64,000 nucleotides of DNA, taken from NCBI RefSeq assembly GCF_013373865.1, contig NC_050471.1:17231047-17295046 (forward strand), in the 5' to 3' direction. The notes under the pieces are model-generated. The model had not been told where the DNA came from and made no database searches. It saw only the letters and a list, made by a program, of their open reading frames with translations. Positions 11,561 through 22,494 of the stretch are shown here, piece after piece. The number at the start of each line of letters is the position of its first letter. The first letter of the stretch is position 1. A program made the translations under genes and the position numbers. The stretch is from Monomorium pharaonis. Its lineage: Eukaryota > Arthropoda > Insecta > Hymenoptera > Formicidae.

Positions 11561-12029
11561 GAATCTAATATTTCATTACTTCGACAAAAAAAAGTAATAA
11601 AATCAGGCTTTTTTTTATTGATCAGAAGCTACAATCTTTCGATCTTCAAAACTTTGGCATTTCACACTCAAGCGGTGAGTGATGGAGCTTGATTTACTAT
11701 AATTCGTATTCAGTGAATTGCAAACGGGAAAAGCAGAGGCCCTGTATTGAAATAAATGTATTTTTTTCCTTATTTTTCACAGTTTATGATAATTTTCAGC
11801 GATTTACTCGGAATTGGTCGTTGATAGATCACACCGAATTCGTGTTCAACGAGTCAAAATACATTCGAAAAATGTATACACACCCTTATAAAACCTTTCG
11901 AGTTTTGCTGATATCAACAGGAGTGATGATTGCGCCACATCTCATCCATTTTTGGCCATTTATGGCGATTTATTCAAAACTGATGGGTGATGGAACTAAA
12001 CCAATACCGGATTCATGTTCAGCGAGTAA

Positions 12030-12180
12030 AAATACCTAGAGATATGATACCTAGAGATATAGTACATAGTTCTCTGTAGCAGACCACTTTTTTGTGTGTG
12101 CCTGTGTAATCTGAGCCAGAATTTGTAAAAAAACTTTTAGTTCAAAATTTTATTCTTTTATTTTCTAAAATATTAATTAA
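12030..12180 (-). repeat. Dispersed repeat, inverted partner of 2476-2640
   Basis: It contains GTGCCTGTGTAATCTGAGCC and TTCAAAATTTTATTC, the reverse complement of the first copy. A TTAA-flanked MITE directly follows it. Confidence 0.55.
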
Positions 12181-12708
12181 CCACTTCGTCGGCATTGACG
12201 CCATATAGCGCGGAAAATATGTGTGCCCCAGGGGGCATATGACGCATCGTTTATTTTTTAATTGGCTGAATCGATTTGCATGAAAATTTATATCTAAAGT
12301 TTTTTGTGTCGCTGAATAAGAATCCAAGGTCCAAACTCCAAAATTCAAAATGGCGGACCCAATATAATCAAAATTTTCCGATTGTTATGAAAGCTGGTAT
12401 TTAGGGGTTTTTTGGGTCGCTAAGTACGAATCCAAAGTCAAAACTCCAAAATTCAAAATGGCTCAAAATAAACCCAAATTTAGCAATTCAAAAACCTCTG
12501 TATTATGAATTTTATCCAAATAAATTAAATTAAAATATTTTCGGTCCGCCATATTAGATCCGCCATTTTAAATTTTAAAATTCTAATGTCTGATTTGTAA
12601 TCAGCGACCCCGAAAGCTTTTAAATACAAAATATCTTTGAATTGCGATTACTTTTTTTTCTTGCCCACAGGGGCACGAACAGTGAAATTTTGCCTGCCGA
12701 CGAAGTGG
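12181..12708. mobile_element. TTAA-flanked MITE (piggyBac-like target)
   Basis: Terminal inverted repeats are CCACTTCGTCGGCA on the left and TGCCGACGAAGTGG on the right, with TTAA immediately outside both (12177-12180 and 12709-12712). The TTAA duplication is the piggyBac signature, though other TTAA-specific superfamilies exist. The 528-bp interior has no coding potential and two related segments about 90 bases apart ending AAAATTCAAAATGGC. Confidence 0.85.
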
Positions 12709-12749
12709 TTAATCATTCTAGAACTTCTTGCACATACGAAATGATTCAG

Positions 12750-14060
12750 AATAACCACTTATTTTTTACTAAACATATTCGTAATTAAACTCTGAAACGA
12801 ATTCTTCTTTGGTAAAAATTTATCCAAAAATTAATTTTTTTAATTATAAGAAATTGTTAATCTATTACGGGCCAAGAACAAAAAATAGGCTCAACTCACT
12901 ACTATACGTGGGTGTCTCCGGCGTCCGCTGCACTCAGCTGCATACAATAATTTACGCACACGTACACACATTGAAATTCTCTCTCTTTTCTTTCCTTTCT
13001 CGCTTCCTTCTTCTCTTTCTCAATGACTTTAGTTATGCTAATTTTAAATTGAAATATGTTTTCAATAGAAAGGGCTTCCGGATACATGCCGCGTCCTGGT
13101 ACAGCGTTGCGCCAACGTTTTACAAACGTTGCAGTTTGCATCATCAGGACTAGAAACCCCGATACTGAACTCTCTTGGATTATGACTGGATCCGTTCTAT
13201 TGCAAGCAACGTCAATGGCCGTGAAAGCTTTAAGTGTAAAATTGAAAATAATATCTTTTGCCGTCATGTCTTTTAACGATTATAATAAAAGTAATGTTAA
13301 AGAAATTTTATAGAAATAAACAAAATAATTGCATAATTTAAAAATATTCGTGTGTCAAGTTTAAAAAAAGTCATAGCATTTTTTTTAAGAAGCGCAACTG
13401 TATTTTACGATATTTAGCCAATTTATCCAAAAATACATGAAATAAATCAAAATCAATCATAATTAAAAGATAAAAATCATTATCACATGGCAGGTGCAAT
13501 AATTTCATTCTCTTTTTGAAGAAAAAGATAATTTTACGCTGAACTACTGTCAAAAAAAAATTATTATGATAAACGTAATGTAAATATGTTTAATACAAAT
13601 AAGATCACACAATTGTCATTTTTAAGTAAAAATAGCATATTTAAAATGCGTAAAAAATTGAGAGAAAGAGAGAGAGAGAAAACGCTCGAATAAGTTTAAA
13701 TGTTTACTCACATATTATCCTTTACTATGATCAGTTGATTGTTTCCACGATAAGACAGATCGAATAATAAGTAATTTAATTACTATACCTCTTAAATTAT
13801 TGCACTATTTCACAGTATCCACATTTTATTTACTAAATTGATCGAGAAACAAAAAATTAAACTGATCGATCAATTTTCTGCAATTCACTACAAATCACTG
13901 ATAATATCTAATAAACTGTAACTATTAATCACTATCACTACTAATTATTCGGCATGTTAAAATTACTAGAAGAGAGACACACAACTCGACGATAGCGAGT
14001 CATCAATAACAAAACACTGACTAATTTAATTGGTTGTGTCTAGTAATAATGTCGAATGCG
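12750..14060. other. AT-rich DNA with one hammerhead-like motif
   Basis: Mostly AT-rich without coding support. At 13085-13150 the minus strand shows CTGATGA, a 7-bp potential stem, AAACG and a CGTTG-GCG-CAACG hairpin (see findings). A short (GA)n tract lies at 13660-13680. Confidence 0.35.
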
Positions 14061-14524
14061 TAATTGATTGAAGCCAAAAATCAAAACACGGCAATTCACA
14101 CACAGTAGCACTTCACTCATGTATGTACATACACAAGCTTACGCACACAAGTCTAACATTTTCTTTAAGACAGCGGATCTTCAATTGGGTACACCAAGAC
14201 AGAAGCGCTGTCAGCTATTCAGATTAGTATGGACACAAGGCTTAAAACAAAGAGGGAAATATCATATAAGTAGTATTCTTTGTTTTATAAGAAAAAAATA
14301 AAGTTAAGATTATATAGGAAAATATAACATAATTCATCATACATTGAGGATTTATACCATTTACTTATAAATATCTTGATATTTTAAAATTCAAAAACAA
14401 TTGCTCAGTTAGGTTAATTAATAAAACTAATAGACATTTATAAAGATTGCATTTAATTCATTGTATTTATAAACAATGACATTAAAGTTAAAATTTTATG
14501 CAAAGGAAAAAAAGCATTTGCCCT

Positions 14525-14833
14525 GGCACTGATCATATTCTACACAAAATAATTGTACACGATTAGAATATTCTACACAAATATATTGTACACAAAAAAT
14601 TGTGAAAAAACTGTGCACAAGAATTATCCTTAAATTAAAAATTACACATAGATATATTGTGCGTAGAAAAACTACTATACAGTTTTTCTATGCACAATAT
14701 ATCCGTGTGCAATTTTTAATTCAAGGATAATTTTTATACACAATTTTTTTACGTACAATTTTTTGTGTACAGTATATTTGGGTAGAATATTCTGATCGTG
14801 TATAATTATTTTGTGTAGAATATGATCAGTGCC
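14525..14833. mobile_element. Full-length palindromic MITE, 8-bp target duplication
   Basis: The whole 309 bp is a near-perfect palindrome with arms of about 150 bases each. Ends are GGCACTGATC and GATCAGTGCC. Flanks are TTTGCCCT and TTTACCCT, an 8-bp duplication with one mismatch, which fits the hAT superfamily. No ORF. Confidence 0.85.
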
Positions 14834-15247
14834 TTTACCCTTATTTCATCTTTCTACAAAGCAGTATTAAAAAGTTGATACTATCACCTTCATCTTCAGT
14901 GGCTTCTTGTTTACTTACAGTAATCAATGTTTGGAGTTTTTTACTGGAGCCATCAAAAAATTTTATTTTAAATTGATTAAATGTAGTTGGGTGGCAGTTT
15001 TTACATTAGTTCGACTGAACTACTCTTTGAGCGTACTCTTGTTAAGACATTTTGTCAAAGATCAATGGAAAAAAAGTAAATGTTTTTTCACTTGCATAAA
15101 ATTACACCTTAACTTATCATAAAATGCACATAGCAAATATTCAGACCGGTTTACCAAATTTCATCAAAATTTAAAAATTGGAACAAATTTTCGGATCTAT
15201 TAATATAGTAGTGATCAATTATTTATACAATTAGTCATCAAAACATT

Positions 15248-15464
15248 CTATGACTTTTTTCCAAGAGCTTTTTGCGTCAGTTCGGTTTTCTTTTGTTGCG
15301 CCAACTCCTTTTGCTTTTTTTCTTCCTCTCGTCGTTTCGCTGCCTCCTCTCGTTGCTGCTTAATTATAGCTAACCGCGCTAGGTCTGCACGAGCTTCATC
15401 TGTTTTACCAGCTGCATGTAATTTTTGATAATTCGCATAGGCTTTTTGTTTTTCCAGTTGTTCT
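15248..15464 (-). CDS. PDAP1: PDAP1/HASPP28-like protein, terminal coding exon
   Basis: This minus-strand exon follows an ATTTTCAG acceptor and begins in phase 2. It encodes EQLEKQKAYANYQKLHAAGK, then TDEARADLARLAIIKQQREE, then a lysine/glutamate-rich end finishing ALGKKS and a TAG stop at 15248-15250. This is the C-terminal signature of PDAP1, the 28 kDa heat- and acid-stable phosphoprotein. That is a small, largely cytosolic protein reported to bind PDGF. The tail is predicted to be a long charged helix. 217 bases plus the two carried over from the 35 kb exon give 73 whole codons, which supports the splice model. Confidence 0.94.
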
Positions 15465-15507
15465 CTGAAAATTACGTGAATTTTTCCTTTAATGATAAGA
15501 ATGAATA

Positions 15508-15824
15508 GAGTCCTTTAACAAGAGAAGCGCGATCTTGTTCCTACTTCCTGATTGGTCGATGATTATAGTCACCATGTTAAGCTAACAAAATCCACGAGAT
15601 GTGTTGTATTATTACACAATGTAAATAAATGCTTGTAATCGCGGTAAGTAAAAATGTTTTTTCTCTATTAAACAGCAGAAGGACTTTATATTAATATTAT
15701 GTGTGCTCAATAGTACATATATACACAACCTCATTCGTGCATTGGAATCTCATCATAATTCGGCTTTACAATCATAAGATGGCGGCGGTTAGCAAGAGTT
15801 CGCGCTTCTTTGATTATAGGACTC
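15508..15824. mobile_element. MITE with TA target duplication
   Basis: Inverted ends: GAGTCCTTTAACAAGAGAAG on the left, and GAGTCCTATAATCAAAGAAG read inward from the right, both then GCGCGA. Dinucleotide TA flanks both ends. 317 bp, no ORF. TA duplications fit Tc1/mariner-type mobilisation. It sits just inside the terminal PDAP1 intron. Confidence 0.75.
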
Positions 15825-16400
15825 TAAGAATAAGATAATACGAAATACTTGCTCATTTATTATAATAACATAACTCAATAAATAAAATTTTTTTATTTAA
15901 ACATTTAAATTTGTTAAAATTTTGTAATACCATCTGTAACACTTAATATACACTTTGAACATTGTCGCAGAGCAAAAGGGGCAAAATGCGAAAAAAAAAA
16001 CACGCAAAATTACTGGAAATGTGTACTTATTCACATAAAAACAGACTTGTTACGCGTATGACGTAGACTTAAGAAGAGAAGTGGGGGAAAAAGTCACGAG
16101 TGGCTCGCGTATACGAGTATCGTCATGAGTCGAAGTCACTGGCGCGTGGCCTAGAATACTCGCGGTTCCAACAAACGTTGATATTCTACGCATTTCTTTT
16201 TTTGGAAAGATTATAATAAAAAAATTCCAAAATAACATAACTATAAAGAATAGGGAACAGGAAAATAATCCATAAAGGAAACCATAATAAAAAAATCCAC
16301 GCTGAAATCAGATTCCATGAAATAGTTCGAGAATGGACAAAAAATATTACTTTCGTCGCAAAGTTCATGCGTACCCATGGTACCAATCATGTAAAGTTTA

Positions 16401-16638
16401 TATCGTATTGCTTTAGGAAATTGATGTCCGGGTACTGATCTTTAAATCTTATAAGTATGAAAAAAATTGATAACGCATGACCCGTAAGGTCCCCTTGTGA
16501 GATTGATATGTTTATATTATAAACATTATATCAATCTCACAAAAGGACCTTACGGGTCATGGGTTATCAATTTTTTTCATACTTATAAGATTTAAAGATC
16601 AGTACCCGGACATCAATTTCCTAAAGCAGTACGATGCG
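16401..16638. repeat. Near-perfect palindrome, about 100-bp arms
   Basis: The left arm (TTAGGAAATTGATGTCCGGG to GACCCGTAAGGTCCCCTTGT) is mirrored on the right, around a centre that is itself a GAGATTGATAT/ATATCAATCTC stem. The right arm is the left terminus of the larger inverted-repeat element at 16539-18123, so the left arm is an extra end lying head-to-head. Confidence 0.9.
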
Positions 16639-16711
16639 CTTCTCAAAAATACTCGAGAAAATCGATTTTGAAGATTTCCGATATCTTTAAGTACAGAAAT
16701 TTTGACCTATT

Positions 16712-16792
16712 GTCAGAGCCGCTCGTAGCCGAGCGCACAGAGCTCTAGTTTAGTAAGCGCGAAGTCGCTGGTTCGATTCTCGCTCTGCCCCC
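16712..16792 (+). tRNA. tRNA-like module (pseudo-tRNA), left arm
   Basis: The acceptor halves GTCAGAG and CTCTGCC pair 6 of 7. GCTC-GTAGCC-GAGC makes a 4-bp D-arm overlapping an A-box-like TAGCCGAGCGC. GGTTCGATTCT matches the B box. The anticodon arm does not form a proper 5-bp stem, so a functional tRNA is unlikely. It is better read as a SINE-type or captured tRNA module. Confidence 0.5.
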
Positions 16793-17031
16793 AATTCTTT
16801 TTTAATAAGTCAATGGAGTTTTTTTTTAATCCTATATCTTAACATTTATCAAATTAAAATGCTAATTAATTATTAAATATTTATTCGTTATTTTTTAAAT
16901 AAAAATTAACAATTTTTTATTTTTAATTGCCACTTGCTTAAAAATGCGAATATTTATAATAAATTAAAATTTGGTACAAAAATGGAAAACGTCTTATTGT
17001 TAAATGCAAAAATAATATGTACAAATAATAT

Positions 17032-17532
17032 TGTTGTGAGTGCATCACACTCACATGTCGCAAGCGATAGACGGTGTCGCATGACACCTCGCGCGCGGCC
17101 ATCGCCCGGCCTACATACCGGGCGTCGCACCGGGAAACGTACCCGGTTGCCTAAGACTCAACACCCAAAATCATCTGATTTTGGGGTGGAATCCGCATGG
17201 CCAGCAATTGCTGGCTAAGCGAGTATCCTGTCCAAAGGCCTATGACCGCGGAAGTACCTTCCCTGGTCATACGCCTAAAAACGGTGTATATATACACCGT
17301 GCGACAGACAACGAGCGGGCTTTGTCACACCGTATACAGCGACTCACGTATGTCGCCGACTCGTTAATATTTGTTACGGTTTATCATAAGTGTTATCAAG
17401 TGTAACTAAGTAAGAATATACATATATATCCTGATACCACAACTGGCTATATTCTCTCGAAGACCTGACCCGAGGAGCATCGGCAGACGATCCCTAATCC
17501 CTGTGACCCTTTATTAAAGAAGGGCCACAACA
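17032..17532 (+). mobile_element. Family-D solo LTR (copy D1)
   Basis: Begins TGTTGTGAGTGCATCACACT and ends GGCCACAACA. ATAT flanks both sides (17028-17031, 17533-17536). A second copy on the minus strand is at 38366-38926. TGTTG...CAACA ends and a 4-bp duplication fit a solo LTR. The start folds into a GTGAGTG/CACTCAC hairpin. It sits between the arms of the inverted-repeat element. Confidence 0.85.
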
Positions 17533-17869
17533 ATATTCAGTCATTTTATCGCTTACATTTTACGCTGTATCTTTAACACGTTAGTCGGAGTTTACAAGTC
17601 GAGTTTATTGTAAGTCAATTCTGGTCGATCCCCATTCTTTCGCATCTAGTCGTGAACAAAGAACAGCCTTGCAAAAAGTGGGAGAAGTAAGGGTTCCGAG
17701 AGAGCAGATGCTGTGCTATTCGTATTTTACCGTTAAATAAAAATAAAGGGATGTTAATTTTTATTTAAAAAATAACAAATAAATATTTAATAATTAATTA
17801 GCATTTCAATTTGATAAATGTTAAGATATACAATTTAAAAAAAACTGCATTGACTTATTAAAAAAAAAT

Positions 17870-17949
17870 TGGGACCAGCAAGAATCAAACCAGCAATTCC
17901 GCGCTTACGAAACTAGAGCTCTGTGCGCTCGGCTACGAGTTGCTCTAAC
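17870..17949 (-). tRNA. tRNA-like module (pseudo-tRNA), right arm
   Basis: The diverged inverted copy of the left-arm module. The TAGCCGAGCGC A-box-like run is intact. The B box has decayed to GGTTTGATTCT and the acceptor pairing is worse. Confidence 0.45.
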
Positions 17950-18123
17950 AATACGTCAAAATTTTCTGTGCTTAAAGATATCGGAAATCTTCAAAATCGA
18001 TTTTCTCGAGTATTTTTGAGAAGCGCATCGTACTGCTTTAGAAAATTGAAGTCCGGGTACTGATCTTCAAATCCTATAAGTATGAAAAAAATCGATGACC
18101 CATGACCCGTACGGTCCCCTTGT

Positions 18124-18540
18124 CAATGTATTTAAAAATTAACAATTTCACATTTTGTAATTATTTATTTGAGTCAAAATAAAAACGATTTGTTCTTTCC
18201 TGTTTTCAGTCTTAAGTGCAAACTCAGCACCATTAACTGCCTCTTATAACACTTAATTCACAATTCTAATTTTAGACTCACTTTTTTTGCTATTAATCAT
18301 CCTCCCGTTTTCTATTTCTAGGGAGGGAGGGAGGGAGGGAGGAAGGGGGAGGGGGAGAGACGGAGGGAGGAGAATTGTGTAATAAAATCTATACACATAC
18401 GTATTTGCATATATATATATAAGCATGTATATACATTTATATGTATATGTGGGTGTATTTTATTTCTCTTTCTTTGTGTTATTCTCTCCTAAATATTATA
18501 TAATAAAATTAAAATCAAAGGTTGAAATTAACAGTGTAGC
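18124..18540. other. Intronic spacer with (GGGA)n tract
   Basis: AT-rich DNA with a G-rich GGGAGGGA microsatellite at 18321-18375 and an AT repeat near 18410-18440. No gene signal. Confidence 0.5.
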
Positions 18541-18555
18541 TAACAGAATATATCT

Positions 18556-18930
18556 ACCAGAAGGGGACTGTCCCCATTGCGCATAGTCCCGATTGAACCC
18601 AAACCCGATTGGATACACTTTCGATTGGACACGGACTCGATTGGACACGGTCCCGATTGTACACCGTACTGATCGGACACAGACCCTATTGGACACAACA
18701 GCGATCGGACATATAACGTTTGAATTGAACACCGAATCAATTGCACACGGACCCGATTGCACGCAATACGATTCCGCATTGCAGATAGTACATGAATTAG
18801 CGACATGGACGGGATGAATGCGGGAAAGAGAGCGAAGCTCTGTGTGTGCGTGCGTGCGTGCGTGTGTGTGTGTATGTGTGTAGAGAAGAGGTGGGCGCAT
18901 GAGCAGGTGTGTGACACGCGCTTGCACAAG
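18556..18930. mobile_element. Foldback element FB3 (half: array plus core)
   Basis: 18575-18777 is an array of about twelve 16-17 bp units of the form GATTGGACACGGNNCC. 18799-18890 is the family core (GCGACATGGACGGGATG, GCGGGAAAG, then a (TG)n tract). The right-hand array present in FB1 and FB2 is missing. The left terminus has GGGGACTGTCCCC. Peptides such as repeated SNR and SGP are by-products of the array. Confidence 0.75.
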
Positions 18931-19079
18931 TAGATTAAGATTAGATATAAGATTATGGTAAAATAGTATGTAAGGTTTTTGTATTGTAAAGGATTGTAAC
19001 CCTGAGGAGAATCAAAACAAATAAACTAAACTAAACTAAACTAATTAAACTTCTATAATGCATTTGTTTATTCTTTCAG

Positions 19080-20868
19080 AACTTGATAAATCTGTGTTTA
19101 CACTAGGTACAACACCTACCGTTAAAAATAAAATACCTGAAGGACAAATAGAGGCTGCAACTTCAAAACATGTATTAAATTTTGGTAAGAATTAATTTAA
19201 AAATATAATTACACACTTGCATTTTGGATGTCTAGAAAAAATGTCTAGAAATGTCTAAAAAAGATGTAACTTCACCAATGACCTTAATTTTGAAATATGT
19301 TGTCAAGGACATCAGAATAGTCATTATATTCCTGTATAATTTTAAATTTAGAATTTAATGATTTATTGAGTGGGTTATTTTTGTGCGATGATATAGGGAA
19401 TCCAGGATTTTATCATTATTTTCTAATATTTAGCTTTAATATTTTAAAATATAAATTTCATGTATTTATTAATAAAGAAAACGTTTTTTATGTTGCAGAT
19501 AAAGCTGACACAATATCTCAGAAATTGAATATCTATCAAAAAATGAACGAGTTGAGAGAAAAATGTTCGAAGTCAGAGCTTCTCATTAAAACTTTACAGC
19601 GTAAACTGGCTGAGCAAAAACGAAAAAAAAGAGATAATGTCGAGACGAATGTGAAGAAAAAATTGAGCTCTGTATTTACCTCAGGGCAAATCAAAATACT
19701 GCTTAATCCTTCACAGACAAAAATGCACTGGTCATCGCAAGACATAGCAGCTACAATATCCTTACGTAAGGCCCGAAGATCTACGTATATTTACAAAAAG
19801 TACAAAACATCTCTCTTCCTGAAATGTTGACACTTCGGAGATGAGCAGCAACATTTGACCTGACTGCGGGTATTTAAAAAAATGTTATGGACATAATAAA
19901 AGACAAGCTATGACAGAAGTAGAAAAAAAGACTGTCTTATGCTTCGACGAAGTGCACCTTATGGAGTAAATTACTATTGAAGAGAGAAGAAAGAACGATT
20001 GGCCCAAATAAGAAATGCCAAGTCATTGTCGCTAAAGGTTTATTTAAAAAGTGGAAGCAACCGATATATTATGAATTTGATCAAAATGACAAAAAAAATT
20101 ATTTTGGATGTAATCGTAGAATTATACCGTAATGGTTATTCCGATGTTGCCCTAACGTGCGATTTAGGATCTACAAATCAGGCTGCCCTAAAAGATCTTC
20201 AAATTGACCCAGACAAAGATAAAACGTACTTCCAACATCCATCTGACGCAACAAAGAAAGTACACGTCTTTGCTGATGTACCGCATCTTATTAAATTATT
20301 AAGGAACCATTTTTTAGATTCCGGTTTGCGTGTGAATGGGCAGTTTATCGATAAATCTTGCCTAGAAAGATTACTAAAAATCAATGCAAAGGATTTGAAA
20401 ATCGCTTTCAAATTATCACGGATACATCTGAATGTGACAGGATCACAAAGGCAAAATGTGAAATTAGCCACGCAGCTATTTTCAAATACCAATGCGGCGG
20501 CAATTAAATGGTGTGGTCTTCGTGGCTTTATAAAGGATTGTTTGATGTGACCCGAAACTGCTCGTTTTCTTAACCTATTAAATAGATGGTTTGATTTTTT
20601 TAATAGTGTTTGCAAATTTGGAATCCACGAAGGACTTCACGCTTATAGCATAAATTTGGAAAAACAAAATGCTATTTTAAATAAAGTAACAAAGATAATA
20701 AAAAATATTAGAGTAGGCAAACGAAAGTCTACTGCCCTTTCAAAAAGATATTTTATTATCAAATGCTTCGTTAATGCAACAGTAGAAAGATCACCAGTCA
20801 AAATGCAGGCATAACGTATATTATAACCAATCACATTAATCAAGACGTGATTGAGAATTTATTTGCAT
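19080..20868 (+). pseudogene. P-element (THAP9-like) transposase, N-terminal and central relic
   Basis: Exon 1 relic 19080-19184 (acceptor TTCTTTCAG, donor GTAAGA) encodes KSVFTLGTTPTVKNKIPEGQ. The next exon starts after TTGCAG at 19499 with a coiled-coil (KLNIYQKMNELREKC), then LSSVFTSGQIKILL and AATISLRKARR. It continues with shifts and stops through GPNKKCQVIVAKGLFKKWKQ, DVALTCDLGSTNQAAL, VHVFADVPHLIKLLRNHFLD and AIKWCGLRG to QDVIENLFA. These are the P-element/THAP9 blocks in their usual order. The THAP DNA-binding domain is not in sight. Insertion of a family-B repeat cuts it at 20868. Confidence 0.88.
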
Positions 20869-22494
20869 TGTGACGTGGCGCGTTCAATTACGCTCGTCAC
20901 AAGGGCGTAAATCCGGCCGACGGGGGTTGATCTGGGGCTACTCCTTGCCGAGCCAAGGGGGAAACGACTTTATTGTTTTTTTTACTTTCGCGCTACCGCT
21001 TTTTCATTTTATGTTATTAGTTTTATTTAGAGATAAGGCGCCAAGTGAGGGCTCAATCCAAAAATGTATCGAGGACGGAAGAAAAACAGCAGTCGAGGGG
21101 ATATCGCGCGAGCTACCGACAGTGGACGGGACACCTTGGAGGAAGTTTCCCAGCCGAGCCGTGCGTCGTCGAGCCCCGCTACGCGTTGCCGTATCTGACC
21201 TACTAGGATACCGACCCCGCAAAGATGCAGCGTTACCGTACGACGATCCTCTAAAAGAATAACGCCGAAGGCACGCCACCGGGCTGCACCGAGGAAGCGG
21301 CCATATCACTGCCAATAGCCCGCCACCAAAATCGGCTCGGTCGCAGCCTGGCCAGCTCGACCAGCCGAAGCGGCAGCGCACGAGAAATCTCGCATTCGAA
21401 AATCGACACGCTCTGATTCCAGAAAATTCCGAGGGATGAAGGGGCGCTATGATGGATCGCAGATCCTGCAAGGCGGATGGATCTACCTACTGGAAATCGA
21501 AGCGCGCACGCGCCTGCACGGGGGCTCGAGCCGGCCGACGTGAGATCGGCATTCCTCACTGTTCGGCGAGCCGTGCTTCCATGCGTATCGGAGAGGACCT
21601 GCCCTGACAGAATCATCCCGGTAGACCAGGATTTTTGTTGTAAGACCATCACTCGGCAGACCTTCAGGAATTGCGTAAAATTTGGTTAAGGCGGTCGACT
21701 CTCGTGCGGATCCGGATAAAGAATACCGTTTCTTTCGTGTTACCGGTAATTCGGAATCCGCTACTGTTGCTGTTGTTGCATTTGTGTTTGAGAAACTCGA
21801 AATAAAGAGTAAAGTCTCGTTACCGCACGAAAGATTGGACCGATCGGCCCCGAATATCGATTAATTAAGTACGTCTCTCTCAGACAAAGCCGGCACCGAC
21901 AGTCACCTTAGTTTAAGATTAAAGTTTATTGTTATCGCGATTACTGTTTCCGTGGATTAATGTACTTGTTGTTCGAGCGGAGAGACTCGTCGGCCTCCCG
22001 CCTAGTATAATAGATTTTTGAAATTTCTGCATTTTCTCTGTTCTTAGATTCTTGTCTCCGTTTCAGTCGCATAAATCTGTGAATCGTGTCCCGCTAACTT
22101 AAGTAACATCAATCATATCCGTTTGTTACTGTACTCTTGAATCTTTCAAAATATATTTTTTCATCACTGTTACTAATTTGAACATTGTGTACCGATTCTA
22201 TTCTGCGACCTGCCTCGATCCGACACCTTCAATTACTTAAGAACCCCGTCCCTCTACCGCTTCGGGTAAAAGAGCTACCGTAATGCTTTTCTTTGGCCAC
22301 CGAATTATCGTGAATTATTGTGTGGCGCGGAAATCCGCGCCTGGCGCCCAAAATTATAGTCTTTCAGAGATACCGTTTTCGTAAACTACCAATTGCGTTG
22401 AGAAAGCGTTACCCGTTAATATTCTGAGCTGTTACCGATTAATTGGTCGTAGTCCCTTCGGAACTGGTGGTTCCCGAAGGAAAACTACGTCACA
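20869..22494 (+). mobile_element. Family-B LTR-like repeat (copy B2), 4-bp target duplication
   Basis: 1,626 bp running from TGTGACGTGGCG to CTACGTCACA. The flanks are identical (GCAT at 20865-20868 and 22495-22498). The outer 8 bases TGTGACGT and ACGTCACA are exact inverted repeats. Near the 3' end is CCTGGCGCCCAA, resembling a lysine-tRNA primer binding site but internal. Removing the insert and one GCAT restores the P-element frame. No convincing ORF. I favour a solo LTR. The terminal inverted repeat leaves a TIR element possible. Confidence 0.88.

Larger units (their letters stand above)
16539..18123. mobile_element. Inverted-repeat element with tRNA-like modules in both arms
   Basis: Two arms of roughly 400 bases are inverted relative to each other (16539-16960 and 17740-18123). 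Ends are ACAAAAGGACCTTACGGGTC and, read inward from the right, ACAAGGGGACCGTACGGGTC. Each arm carries a tRNA-like module and an AT-rich inner half. The centre holds a separate LTR (17032-17532). There is no transposase, so it is non-autonomous or the product of an inverted duplication. Superfamily not recognised. Confidence 0.8.

Noticed and set aside
16712..16792. Functional tRNA gene
   Set aside because: The anticodon stem does not form and the sequence recurs inside an inverted-repeat arm; called tRNA-like only.
20870..21652. ORFs of 130-155 codons in family-B copy B2
   Set aside because: Overlap on both strands and are deleted in B3; no domain recognised.
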